A stretch of 38,704 nucleotides of DNA from Candidatus Poribacteria bacterium (GTDB taxonomy: Bacteria > Poribacteria > WGA-4E > WGA-3G). The notes under the pieces are model-generated. The model worked only from the letters and a program-made list of their open reading frames with translations, had not been told where the DNA came from and searched no databases. Location of the stretch: assembly GCA_022821725.1 (NCBI GenBank), contig JAJEDB010000098.1, positions 1-38,704 on the forward strand, in the 5' to 3' direction. Below, one piece after another: positions 1 through 7,016 of this stretch. Position 1 is the stretch's first letter; each line of letters starts with the position of its first letter. Both the position numbers and the translations under genes were made by a program.

Positions 1-25
1 AGGGGAGATATCCACTCCCCTTTTT
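1..25 (+). terminator. Rho-independent terminator at left edge
   Basis: Arms AGGGGAG (1-7) and CTCCCCT (15-21) pair perfectly around a 7-nt loop and are followed by a T run (21-25). It would end a plus-strand gene lying left of the window. On the minus strand the same palindrome lies just downstream of a promoter-like sequence at 65-36, so it could also be a hairpin in that transcript's leader. Confidence 0.6.
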
Positions 26-35
26 AACTACCCAT

Positions 36-65
36 ATTATAGCATATTTCAAAGAACTTAATCAA
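36..65 (-). promoter_or_regulatory. Promoter-like sequence reading out of the window
   Basis: On the minus strand TTGATT (65-60) and TATAAT (41-36) are separated by 18 bases. It would transcribe leftwards, out of the window. The -10 is a perfect consensus; the -35 is weaker. Confidence 0.4.
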
Positions 66-171
66 GCGAAACCCCTTTATTTATCAGGGTTCACGGCACT
101 TTTTTATAATTTTTCAAAATCCCAAAACTACTTATTGCGAAAAAAAATGAGTGCCACTAAACTTGCGATAA

Positions 172-200
172 ATTATAGCACGCTATTGTGTCAATGTCAA
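172..200 (-). promoter_or_regulatory. Sigma70 promoter, twin of the metal-operon promoter
   Basis: On the minus strand TTGACA (200-195) and TATAAT (177-172) sit 17 bases apart, an exact consensus promoter reading leftwards. The flanking 44 bases match the promoter at 5598-5570 at 37 of 44 positions, including most of the spacer and the ATCGCAAGTTT stretch after the -10. No ORF of useful length follows before the window edge, so the target gene is probably outside the window or is a small RNA. Confidence 0.7.
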
Positions 201-238
201 ATAGAACTTAAAAAGTTGATTCGGATTATTCCTTATGT

Positions 239-388
239 TTACCAATCGCTTCCGGGCTGTGAAAGCAAGTATTCGACGAGTTCATGCCACTTTGCAGCCA
301 TCTCGTGTGCAGGAATACATTTCTTCTTCCATGCGTCAGTACACCGTTGGCGATAGTCAAGTCCGTATTCATCACTACCCAATGACAT
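239..388 (-). CDS. Possible 49-residue small protein
   Basis: An open frame runs from ATG at 388 to TAA at 239. The product is charged and aromatic-rich (GLDYRQRCTDAWKKKC, then EMAAKWHELVEYLL), which looks more like protein than random translation. There is no clear Shine-Dalgarno sequence, and the ATG lies in the loop of the hairpin at 367-409. I do not recognise a family. It could be the remnant of a longer gene. It sits between the end of the metal cluster and the promoter at 200-172, on the same strand as both. Confidence 0.3.
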   Translation of the reverse strand: MSLGSDEYGLDYRQRCTDAWKKKCIPAHEMAAKWHELVEYLLSQPGSDW

Positions 389-409
389 TCAAGGGTAGTG
401 ATGAATTTT
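367..409. terminator. Perfect 14-bp hairpin after the metal-binding lipoprotein gene
   Basis: Arms ATTCATCACTACCC (367-380) and its exact complement (393-406) enclose a 12-nt loop. It lies immediately downstream of the stop codon at 416 of the minus-strand metal cluster, where a transcript end is expected. The short T run (407-409) is on the plus-strand side, so on the minus strand it lacks the usual U tail and may act as a stabilising hairpin instead. Confidence 0.5.
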
Positions 410-415
410 CAAGGT

Positions 416-1369
416 TTATAACTCCGATTTCCCAATCAAAGCGTGGACAATCGTATTAATATTATATCGGATCATCCCGATGTAGGTCCCTTCAGGTGTC
501 CCCTCGTTTCCCATAGCGTCTGTGAAGAGTACACCACCGATCTTCACATCAAATCCTTTTGACTTCACGGCGGCTTTCACGGCTTCGAGACTCCGTGGAG
601 AGACGGATGACTCTACAAAAATAGCAGAGATACCCCGCTCCGCAATAAACGTCGCCAATTCCTGTACATCAGCGATACCGACTTCTGTCGCGGTACTAAT
701 ACCTTGTAATCCGCGTACCTCAAACCCGTATGCCTTTCCGAAGTAGTTAAAACAGTCGTGTGCCGTCACAAGGACGCGTTGCTGAGATGGCACGTGTTCC
801 ACTTGCGACTTTACGTATTCCTCGAGTTCCATGAGTTCCGTGAGGTAGTGTTCGGCGTTGCTTCGGTACAGGTCAGTATTATCGGCATCGAATTCACTCA
901 GGGTATCGCGCACCTTTCCCACCGCTTGCATCCAAAGCTTCACGTCAAACCATAAGTGCGGATCGTAGAGTCCCTCGTATTCTGGGGGTGTTAGCAGTAG
1001 ACTCCGATCTATAGCGTCTGTTACGGCGACCGTCAGCGTATCCTCCGACATCTTCGCAAGGATGTCCGTCATTTTTGCTTCAAGGTACAGCCCGTTATAG
1101 AAGATGATATGTGCTGAACCGAGCCTTTGAACATCTTTAGGCGTCGGGTTGTAAAAGTGTGGGTCTACGCCAGGTGCCACCATCCCGGTCACCTCAACGC
1201 GCGGACCGCCAACATTTTTAACAATGTCAGTAATCATACCGATCGTAGTAACAACACGAAGTTTATCGCCTGTGGCAGCACTCGGCTGTCCCTTCGGATC
1301 ACAGCCAGTCCATATCAGTATACCTATTAAACACACTGCAATGTATATTCTCTGCATAATTTTATACAT
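416..1369 (-). CDS. Metal ABC transporter substrate-binding lipoprotein (ZnuA/TroA family)
   Basis: Cluster A-I solute-binding protein that would capture Zn2+ or Mn2+ in the periplasm for an ABC importer. The N-terminus is a lipoprotein signal: a hydrophobic stretch ending in the lipobox-like IWTGC. Family landmarks follow in order: DPHFYNPTP, DPHLWFD, the TAHDCFNYFGKAYG segment, VESSVSP and LFTDAMG, giving the usual two His plus Glu and Asp ligand set. Length (317 residues) is normal. There is no long His-rich loop, unlike many ZnuA proteins; the neighbouring lipoprotein supplies the His-rich sequence instead. The start overlaps the end of the merC-like gene by 8 bases, suggesting coupled translation; Met5 (1357) is an alternative start. 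The permease and ATPase partners are not in the window. Zn versus Mn cannot be decided from sequence. Confidence 0.88.
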   Translation of the reverse strand: MYKIMQRIYIAVCLIGILIWTGCDPKGQPSAATGDKLRVVTTIGMITDIVKNVGGPRVEVTGMVAPGVDPHFYNPTPKDVQRLGSAHIIFYNGLYLEAKMTDILAKMSEDTLTVAVTDAIDRSLLLTPPEYEGLYDPHLWFDVKLWMQAVGKVRDTLSEFDADNTDLYRSNAEHYLTELMELEEYVKSQVEHVPSQQRVLVTAHDCFNYFGKAYGFEVRGLQGISTATEVGIADVQELATFIAERGISAIFVESSVSPRSLEAVKAAVKSKGFDVKIGGVLFTDAMGNEGTPEGTYIGMIRYNINTIVHALIGKSEL

Positions 1370-1760
1370 CTCCCGGCTCGCATGCTGGACAGGTCTTACA
1401 TAAGTACCGATTTACAAGGTGTGCGGAGGCGAGTAAAATCGCACCGATACTATAGAAGACCACTTCAAAAGTGCCCTCAACGACTGTTCGAGCGATGGCG
1501 ATGAATGCCAATGCGACTATCAGTATCAACAATGCTCGCCAGCTCCGGTGGTGTCGAATCCCCCACGCTAAACTCCCAACTGCCAATCCAATTGCACCAA
1601 GGATAAGAACCAATTCAGCACTTTCATTCGCAAGGAAGCCCAATCCAATCAAAGGCAAAACTGCGACTAAAAGCGGCATCGAAAGGCAGTGGACGGCGCA
1701 CGCGACAGAGAGACACGCGCCAGTCGTATCCGCTAATTCGTGGTTAAAATATCTTTTCAA
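1362..1760 (-). CDS. MerC-like inner-membrane protein
   Basis: Small polytopic membrane protein of about 132 residues. It has the MerC-family landmarks: a first helix carrying CLSVACAVHCLSMPLL, three more hydrophobic segments, and a C-terminal HLVNRYLCKTCPACEP tail. MerC proteins were described in mercury uptake, but relatives occur in zinc-related clusters. I chose the TTG at 1760 because AAGGAG lies 6 bases upstream; the frame is also open to an ATG at 1808, but that start has no ribosome-binding site and lies in a hairpin. Its 3' end overlaps the ZnuA/TroA-like gene by 8 bases. The paired Cys residues suggest binding of a soft metal. A role in zinc transfer across the inner membrane is inference from context. 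Confidence 0.75.
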   Translation of the reverse strand: MKRYFNHELADTTGACLSVACAVHCLSMPLLVAVLPLIGLGFLANESAELVLILGAIGLAVGSLAWGIRHHRSWRALLILIVALAFIAIARTVVEGTFEVVFYSIGAILLASAHLVNRYLCKTCPACEPGDV

Positions 1761-1784
1761 TTTTATCTCCTTAGAAAATTGAGA

Positions 1785-1817
1785 ACGGGGACGAATGATA
1801 AAAACCATCGTCCCCGT
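1785..1817. repeat. Intergenic hairpin between receptor and merC-like genes
   Basis: Arms ACGGGGACGA (1785-1794) and TCGTCCCCGT (1808-1817) pair perfectly over 10 bp. It lies between the stop of the TonB-dependent receptor (1827) and the TTG start of the merC-like gene (1760). No T run follows on the minus strand, so an mRNA-processing or attenuating hairpin within the operon is more likely than a full terminator. Confidence 0.5.
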
Positions 1818-1826
1818 CCTACAGTT

Positions 1827-4187
1827 TCAAAAATTAAGTTTATACAGAAACTTCGCGTTCCGTCCGGGTTCCGGCATTACCGCTTTGATGCGGGACAAAT
1901 GTTCGCGGTATGCGGTATCAAGGAGGTTTTCAATCTCGAAAACGACCATGTTCTCCAGCTGCCACCACGAAAAATTGAGAGAACCTCCAATATCATAGAC
2001 GAGGTAGCCGTCTGTCGGTTCCTCAAACTCGCCGAGTCGGGTCTGGCTGCCTGAAAAACGGGATGTGACATGCAAATGCAACGGTGTCGGCGTGTAACTA
2101 ATGACGAATTTACCATTGAGGGGTGGGATACGCTCCAGCGGTCGCCCACTAGTTTGAACAGTTCCGTAGATGTAACTCATATTCAACTGAAGATGGATCC
2201 GTGAGAGAACCTCACCGCCTATTTGGACTTCAGCCCCATCCATCACAACATCGTGTCCCATGTATTGATAAATCCATAACCATCCGGCTGCCCCGCTGCC
2301 CCACTCTTTTTCACCGCTGTGCGTCGGAATGAGGTAGTTCTGTATCTGATTCCTGAAAAGTGCCAGATTGAGCCTGAACCTCTCGTCTGCGTATTTGACG
2401 AAGAGTTCAGAACCATAGCCATCCTCAGGTTCCAGTTCTGCATTGCCGATTTCGTAGGAAAAGACAGCCAAGTGGGGTCCATCGCTGAAAAGTTCCTCAA
2501 TACCGGGTGCGCGAAACGTTTTCATCAGGGTCGCTCCAGTGCTTAACCTATCCGTCCAATGGTAAATTCCAGAGGTAGCCCCAGAGAAGCCGTTGAAATC
2601 GCGGCGTCGGACGGTTCCGGCTCGGACAACTGCCCCAGGTCGAAACGGTTCCGAACGCCTAAGGTCGTAGCGGATAGCCCCTTGTAAGGTAAGTTTGTCG
2701 AAGTTACGCTGGTTGAGATAAAATCCTGCCAACGCGAACTCACGGGTGTGCGGTGTCCAATAAAACCCACCTGTGGCGTGATCCCGATATTCCCCCCAAA
2801 CCCCCGCAACGGCGTTGTCCAACACATGCGCCATCGCTGAGAAATTGTAGGTTAGCACCCCGAATTCGACCCCAAGTGTTCCGTTCGACTCCAACTCTTG
2901 ATGCTGATAACGCGTATAGGCAGTCTGAAGTCTTACCTTTTCAAGCAGCCTTGTATTGAAGCGGTACTCCATCTGTCCTTCATAGCGTTGCTTATCAAGT
3001 GCGATGTTAACGCCGCTGAGATGTCCTTCTGGAGACCCCGGCACGCCGTAATCTGAACGATAACGGCTTCCAGAGGCACCGATGAAACCCCAGGGCTTAA
3101 TCAGCGAGGCACCGCCTGAAAAATTGACGTTTGAAAGGGCAGTGTTTTCGAGGACCCCCACCGGCGTTTGTATGTCAGATGCAAGGCGTCGATTCCATTC
3201 GACATTCCCTGCAAAATCACCCATTGGGAACGTAAAACCTGTTGTTCCGGTCAAACCCGAGTTAACAGATTCAGCCTGGAACGTTAGGTGCATATCGAGC
3301 CGTCTCGGTAGAATTTGGGGTATGTGATTGCTTTTAACGTTGATAACCCCACCCAGGGTGCTTGAACCGTAAATGAGGGATGCGGGACCCCGCGTAATTT
3401 CAACGCCTTCAGCGGTTGTTGGATCAATGGATACAGCGTGGTCGGCACTGGATGCGGATTTATCACCTGTGCGTTCGCCGTTTTCGAGAATGAGCAGCCT
3501 GTCTCCGCCCAATCCACGAATAACAGGCCGAGCGATTGCCCGACCCATCGTTCGTTGTGAAATGCCGCTCTCATCCGCCAACGTGTTCGCCAAGGTCATA
3601 CCTAACCGTCTTTGGAGTTCTTCCTCATCCAATGCTAAGTCGGTTGTTTCCTCAAACTGTGACAGATAGCGATTTGAACCGTAGACTTTGATGGTGTTCA
3701 GTTGAAACGGCAACGCCGTCAGTTCAATCTTGAGATAAGGCGTAGAGGCATTGACATCAACGACTTGTTCAAACAGCTGATAACCGACCTTCAAGAACTG
3801 AAGCGTCTGCTGTCCTTCCGGCACTGCGTCAAACTTAAACCGCCCGCTTGCATCGGTCCGGACGCTTTCTTCCAGTCCCTTCAGACGGACTGTAACTGCA
3901 CCGAGTTGGGCACGTCTAAGCTTTTCGACAACTTCACCTTCCAAGGCATGCAGTGGGTTTTGAGCACTGTGTCCCCGTCCATAACAGTAGGGCAGACTGA
4001 CCGCGCCAAACACCAACACACATAGACAGACCCCCTTAAAAAGTGCCCCTATCCGATGAGACCTCGGCAGACCCCTATAACAGGACTCACGCGAAATCGC
4101 AGGATTCCGCATACCCCCACGCGGTCGGTGCGGTTTCAAACCGCACCTACAAGGGGACTGCTTAAGTCCTTTATAAATGCCTAACAT
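1827..4187 (-). CDS. TonB-dependent outer-membrane receptor, probably for metal
   Basis: 786-residue receptor with, in order, a signal region (hydrophobic core GVCLCVLVFGAVSLPYCYG near residues 52-70), a carboxypeptidase-regulatory-like beta-sandwich (about 80-160, with DASGRFKFDAVPEGQQTL), a plug domain (about 165-290: LANTLADESGISQRTMG, RPVIRGLGGDRLLILENG, ITRGPASLIYGSSTLGGVI) and a 22-strand-type barrel ending in the aromatic signature FLYKLNF. The plug's KSASSADHAVSIDP segment resembles receptors in zinc-acquisition loci. The ribosome-binding site (GGGAGAGG) precedes the ATG at 4187, but the first 50 residues are Arg/Cys/Pro-rich and coincide with a palindromic repeat (4127-4147), so the signal peptide has an unusual extension or initiates further in. 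It is expressed between the His-rich lipoprotein and the merC-like gene. Zinc as substrate is inferred from neighbours. Confidence 0.88.
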   Translation of the reverse strand: MLGIYKGLKQSPCRCGLKPHRPRGGMRNPAISRESCYRGLPRSHRIGALFKGVCLCVLVFGAVSLPYCYGRGHSAQNPLHALEGEVVEKLRRAQLGAVTVRLKGLEESVRTDASGRFKFDAVPEGQQTLQFLKVGYQLFEQVVDVNASTPYLKIELTALPFQLNTIKVYGSNRYLSQFEETTDLALDEEELQRRLGMTLANTLADESGISQRTMGRAIARPVIRGLGGDRLLILENGERTGDKSASSADHAVSIDPTTAEGVEITRGPASLIYGSSTLGGVINVKSNHIPQILPRRLDMHLTFQAESVNSGLTGTTGFTFPMGDFAGNVEWNRRLASDIQTPVGVLENTALSNVNFSGGASLIKPWGFIGASGSRYRSDYGVPGSPEGHLSGVNIALDKQRYEGQMEYRFNTRLLEKVRLQTAYTRYQHQELESNGTLGVEFGVLTYNFSAMAHVLDNAVAGVWGEYRDHATGGFYWTPHTREFALAGFYLNQRNFDKLTLQGAIRYDLRRSEPFRPGAVVRAGTVRRRDFNGFSGATSGIYHWTDRLSTGATLMKTFRAPGIEELFSDGPHLAVFSYEIGNAELEPEDGYGSELFVKYADERFRLNLALFRNQIQNYLIPTHSGEKEWGSGAAGWLWIYQYMGHDVVMDGAEVQIGGEVLSRIHLQLNMSYIYGTVQTSGRPLERIPPLNGKFVISYTPTPLHLHVTSRFSGSQTRLGEFEEPTDGYLVYDIGGSLNFSWWQLENMVVFEIENLLDTAYREHLSRIKAVMPEPGRNAKFLYKLNF
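4127..4147. repeat. Palindromic repeat inside the receptor's 5' coding region
   Basis: Arms GGTGCGGTTT (4127-4136) and AAACCGCACC (4138-4147) form a perfect 10-bp inverted repeat around one base. Read on the minus strand it is preceded by TGTA, as the hairpin at 11223 is preceded by GTA, so it looks like one member of a dispersed repeat family. Here it is translated as part of the receptor's N-terminal extension. Confidence 0.7.
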
Positions 4188-4199
4188 GGACCTCTCCCT

Positions 4200-4811
4200 T
4201 TATTCGACGGTCACTGGTATCAGGAGTGCCGCCGTGAAATCGGGATGATCCCCGTGAAGCAGTTGGAGTTTAATTTCCGTTTTTCCTGCTTTCAATCCTT
4301 CGAGTCCAAACGGTAACGCGTCACCGTGTTCTTCGTGTTCATCTTCGTGTTCATCTTCGTGTTCGTCCAGATGGATCTGAATAATAGAGGAATCGTAACC
4401 CGACAGACCCAAACTGAAGAATTCCGCGCCGTCATGTCCATGGTCGTCATCTCCATGGTCGTCATCTTCACCCGGCGGGGCCGCTACTTCATCAAGATGG
4501 AGTTCCATTTCGTTCGCATCAATAAAATGTACATGTACCTCAATCTCTTCACCAACACCAACGGTGAGACCGCCTTCATGGGTGCCTTGATGTTGATGAT
4601 AGACCACTTTTCCATCGATTTCCAGGTTAAAGCCGTCGGCATCGGCGTGAAGGGGTGCATCCGCTTCGTGTTCGTGGTCATGGTCATCCTCAAGGATAGG
4701 GTTGTCATCTTCACCACAACCGCCAATACACGGAAGGATGGCAACAAAAGCAAGTAACATTAATTGAGAAATGGTAACAGAAAGATCTTGTCCTACAAAG
4801 CGCGTAAGCAT
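4200..4811 (-). CDS. His/Asp/Glu-rich metal-binding lipoprotein
   Basis: 203-residue lipoprotein: the signal peptide ends in the lipobox CIGGC, so the mature protein would be membrane-anchored facing the periplasm. Three acidic/histidine clusters follow: LEDDHDHEHEADAPLHADAD near residue 40, EDDDHGDDDHGHDG near 115, and HLDEHEDEHEDEHEEHGD near 147. The last two come from short tandem DNA repeats (12-bp units at 4331-4366; 15-bp units near 4437). Between them are beta-rich segments (VVYHQHQGTHEGGLTVGVG, EIEVHVHFID). AGGAG lies 7 bases before the ATG. I do not recognise a named family. Composition and its position before a TonB-dependent receptor suggest a periplasmic zinc buffer or chaperone; that is inference. 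Confidence 0.8.
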   Translation of the reverse strand: MLTRFVGQDLSVTISQLMLLAFVAILPCIGGCGEDDNPILEDDHDHEHEADAPLHADADGFNLEIDGKVVYHQHQGTHEGGLTVGVGEEIEVHVHFIDANEMELHLDEVAAPPGEDDDHGDDDHGHDGAEFFSLGLSGYDSSIIQIHLDEHEDEHEDEHEEHGDALPFGLEGLKAGKTEIKLQLLHGDHPDFTAALLIPVTVE

Positions 4812-5129
4812 TGTATTCTCCTATATATATCTGATGGCACACGGCGGGAAAAAGCCGCGTGTGGGCTTTCTAAAGCCCTCTTACTTTGTTAATAGTTGTC
4901 GGTTATCGGTTATCAGTTGTCAGTTACAAGCGCGTTTTATTAAACGAAAACCGACGACTGAAAGTATTTTTTTAAAGAAAAAATCCATCCTGACAACTAC
5001 TCATCATACAGAGTGGTATCTTGCAAAGCAGAAGGTTCCAAATGGAGTACGAGTGTAGGTGCACCCGGCTCCTTTGGACAACATAGTAATATAAATTAGT
5101 TGTCGGTTGTCGGTTACAAGAGAGCTTTG
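4812..5129. repeat. 318-bp intergenic spacer filled with repeats
   Basis: No convincing gene lies here. It holds a palindrome with arms GGGCTTT (4863-4869) and AAAGCCC (4872-4878), and two related blocks (4894-4964 and 5098-5178, the second running into the next gene). Each block consists of short iterations such as GTTGTCGGTT and TATCAGTT, a shared TTACAAG segment, TTAAACGAAAACCG and then CTGAAA. Within each block the left and right parts are partly complementary, so both could fold into long hairpins. A shorter relative occurs at 18345-18376. Confidence 0.6.
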
Positions 5130-5516
5130 TTAAACGAAAACCGCTAACTGAAAACTGAAAACCGAAAACTGAAAACCAATCGAGAATACGGGTGGGGCAC
5201 GACTGCGCGTGTTCGTGATGAGTCTTAAAGGAAGGAAAACGGTACCCTCATAAAACGGAAGCACCGTCATCGGAAGGTATGGAAAGATGAGTGCAACGAA
5301 CTCAATCTCCTCTCCGACGTGTTGGCTACAGTAGAAACAGGCTGCACAGGCTTCCCCAGAATCGGCGTGTTCGTCAGGATCGTCATGCTCGTGATGATCG
5401 TGCGTGAGTTCGATGACCCCGAGCAGCACAAAATAACAACATAAACTTATTAAAATACAGGTCCTCAAACCACGCCGAAATATTAGTGTGTTGGGGAAAA
5501 CCATGCCGTTTCTCAT
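5130..5516 (-). CDS. Small His/Cys-rich membrane protein (DUF2946-like)
   Basis: 128-residue protein and first gene of the metal cluster. An N-terminal hydrophobic segment (CILISLCCYFVLLGVIEL, about 20-37) is followed by a metal-ligand stretch (THDHHEHDDPDEHADSGEACAACFYC), a second hydrophobic region and the motif SRAPP. That architecture resembles DUF2946-type proteins that end shortly after an R-A/G-P-P motif and occur in metal loci. Here about 16 residues follow SRAPP (VFSIGFQFSVFSF and on), encoded by the intergenic repeat at 5098-5178, so the tail looks like read-through into repeat DNA. Starts at 5516 or Met5 (5504) are both possible. A metal-sensing or delivery role is inferred. Confidence 0.65.
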   Translation of the reverse strand: MRNGMVFPNTLIFRRGLRTCILISLCCYFVLLGVIELTHDHHEHDDPDEHADSGEACAACFYCSQHVGEEIEFVALIFPYLPMTVLPFYEGTVFLPLRLITNTRSRAPPVFSIGFQFSVFSFQLAVFV

Positions 5517-5569
5517 AACCTATGTCCGTGTTATTATCGAAAACAAGATTGACAAAAAACTTGCGATAT

Positions 5570-5598
5570 ATTATATCATGTGATTGCGTCGATGTCAA
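5570..5598 (-). promoter_or_regulatory. Consensus promoter of the metal cluster with operator-like palindrome
   Basis: On the minus strand TTGACA (5598-5593) and TATAAT (5575-5570) are exactly 17 bases apart, 54 bases before the first ATG. The palindrome GATATA-A-TATATC overlaps the -10, the position and AT-rich form expected for a Fur/Zur-type repressor site. A consensus promoter covered by an operator fits a gene set that is silent when metal is plentiful. Regulator identity is inference; no regulator gene is in the window. Confidence 0.75.
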
Positions 5599-5724
5599 AT
5601 AAACTTGAAAAATACGAAGGTCATTAGATCGCGATATGCCACGAAATCACTGGGCTTTTGGGCAAAAAAAAATATTTTAAAATTTGTGTTATCGCGCAAT
5701 ATATAAGCGTGGCAAAAGATGCGC

Positions 5725-5753
5725 TTGCACTTATCGGCGCGATGCTTTATGAT
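5725..5753 (+). promoter_or_regulatory. moeA promoter
   Basis: TTGCAC (5725-5730) and TATGAT (5748-5753) are 17 bases apart and lie 37 bases before the moeA start. AAGGAG follows about 10 bases before the ATG. It diverges from the metal-cluster promoter at 5598-5570. Confidence 0.55.
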
Positions 5754-5789
5754 ATGCAGTATGAGATTACGCAAAGGAGAAAAAATTAG

Positions 5790-6992
5790 ATGCTAAGTGT
5801 TGAAGAAGCCCGCCAGCAGATGCTGAATACGATTCCGGTTTTACCCACGGAAAAGCGGGAAATTCTAAATTGTGGGGGGTATGTTCTCGCAGAGGCACTG
5901 CATGCCCAAGAAAACATTCCACCGTTCGACAATTCAGCAATGGATGGGTACGCGGTTCGCGCAGCGGACGTTCAGAACGCCTCTGAAGCTGAACCTGCGG
6001 TTCTCACAATCGTTGAGACAATTGCCGCGGGATATGCGCCAACAAAACAGGTCGCAGCCGGACAGGCAGCACGTATCATGACGGGTGCTATGATGCCTGA
6101 GGGTGCCGACGCGGTTGTGATGCAAGAGGTGACCCAGCGCGAGGGAGATACAGTCAAAATTTTTGAGAGTATTGACGAAACCGGAAACGTTCGTTTCACG
6201 GGTGAGAGTGTAGCGACGGGTCAGCAGGTCATGGGAAAAGGGAAACACCTCCGTCCGCCGGAAGTTTCAATGCTCGCCTCTCTGAATCGTCCAGCGGCTA
6301 CAGTCTATCGCAAGCCCACCGTTGCGATTGTCTCAACGGGTGATGAACTTCTGCTACTCGGCGAACCGCTTGAACCCGGAAAAATTCGGGAAAGCAACCG
6401 TTATGGTCTCTATGCCCAGGTCGAGGAAGCCGGCGGCATCCCGATTGATATGGGTATTGCTCCTGACGATGAAGCAGAAATAGAGCGCATCTTTCGTGCG
6501 GCACTCGCGAAGGCTGACGCCCTCATTACAAGTGGCGGCGTTTCGGTAGGGGAGCACGATTATGTGAAAAGTGTATTGGAGAGATTGGGCGAAGTCAACT
6601 TCTGGCGCGTCGCGATGAAGCCCGGGAAACCGCAGGCTTACGGCATCTCGGACGGGAAACCTATTTTTGGATTGCCGGGCAATCCGGTTTCTTCGCTCGT
6701 TGTGTTTGAACTTTTTGTCCGACCCGCGCTCCTCAAAATGGCAGGGCATACAGAACTGTTGCGTCCGACCTTTAAAGCAACTTTAGCAGAAACTATCACG
6801 AATAGAGACGGACGCGTTAATTATATGCGTGCAATTCTCAAAGGGTCTAATGGACATTACACTGCCGAAACGACGGGTCCACAAGGTTCAGGGATTCTAC
6901 ACTCACTGGTTTTGGCAAACGGTTTAATCACGATTCCAGCCGGTGTGACGTTAAGTGCCGGCGAAACAGTGGATGCTCAGTTTCTGTTCTAA
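5790..6992 (+). CDS. moeA: Molybdopterin molybdotransferase MoeA
   Basis: Inserts molybdenum into adenylylated molybdopterin in the last step of molybdenum cofactor synthesis, in the cytoplasm. The 400-residue length is typical. Landmarks in order: NSAMDGYA (48-55), GADAVVMQE (105-113), then the MoCF-type core STGDELL (182-188), TSGGVSVGEHDYVK (247-260) and FGLPGNPVSS (293-302), and a C-terminal beta domain. The start has AAGGAG upstream and a promoter at 5725-5753. No other cofactor genes are adjacent, and the next gene is an unrelated amidohydrolase 24 bases downstream, so the pair may be co-transcribed. Confidence 0.95.
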   Translation: MLSVEEARQQMLNTIPVLPTEKREILNCGGYVLAEALHAQENIPPFDNSAMDGYAVRAADVQNASEAEPAVLTIVETIAAGYAPTKQVAAGQAARIMTGAMMPEGADAVVMQEVTQREGDTVKIFESIDETGNVRFTGESVATGQQVMGKGKHLRPPEVSMLASLNRPAATVYRKPTVAIVSTGDELLLLGEPLEPGKIRESNRYGLYAQVEEAGGIPIDMGIAPDDEAEIERIFRAALAKADALITSGGVSVGEHDYVKSVLERLGEVNFWRVAMKPGKPQAYGISDGKPIFGLPGNPVSSLVVFELFVRPALLKMAGHTELLRPTFKATLAETITNRDGRVNYMRAILKGSNGHYTAETTGPQGSGILHSLVLANGLITIPAGVTLSAGETVDAQFLF

Positions 6993-7016
6993 ACCTAATG
7001 TGTTAAGGAGTGCTCC

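Noticed and set aside
1362..1808. Longer merC-like frame from ATG 1808
   Set aside because: The first 16 codons have no ribosome-binding site, overlap a hairpin and do not resemble MerC, while TTG 1760 has AAGGAG at ideal distance.
4326..4757. 143-codon plus-strand frame opposite the His-rich lipoprotein
   Set aside because: It is a by-product of the GAT/GAA/CAC-rich codon pattern on the other strand, has no ribosome-binding site and resembles no protein.
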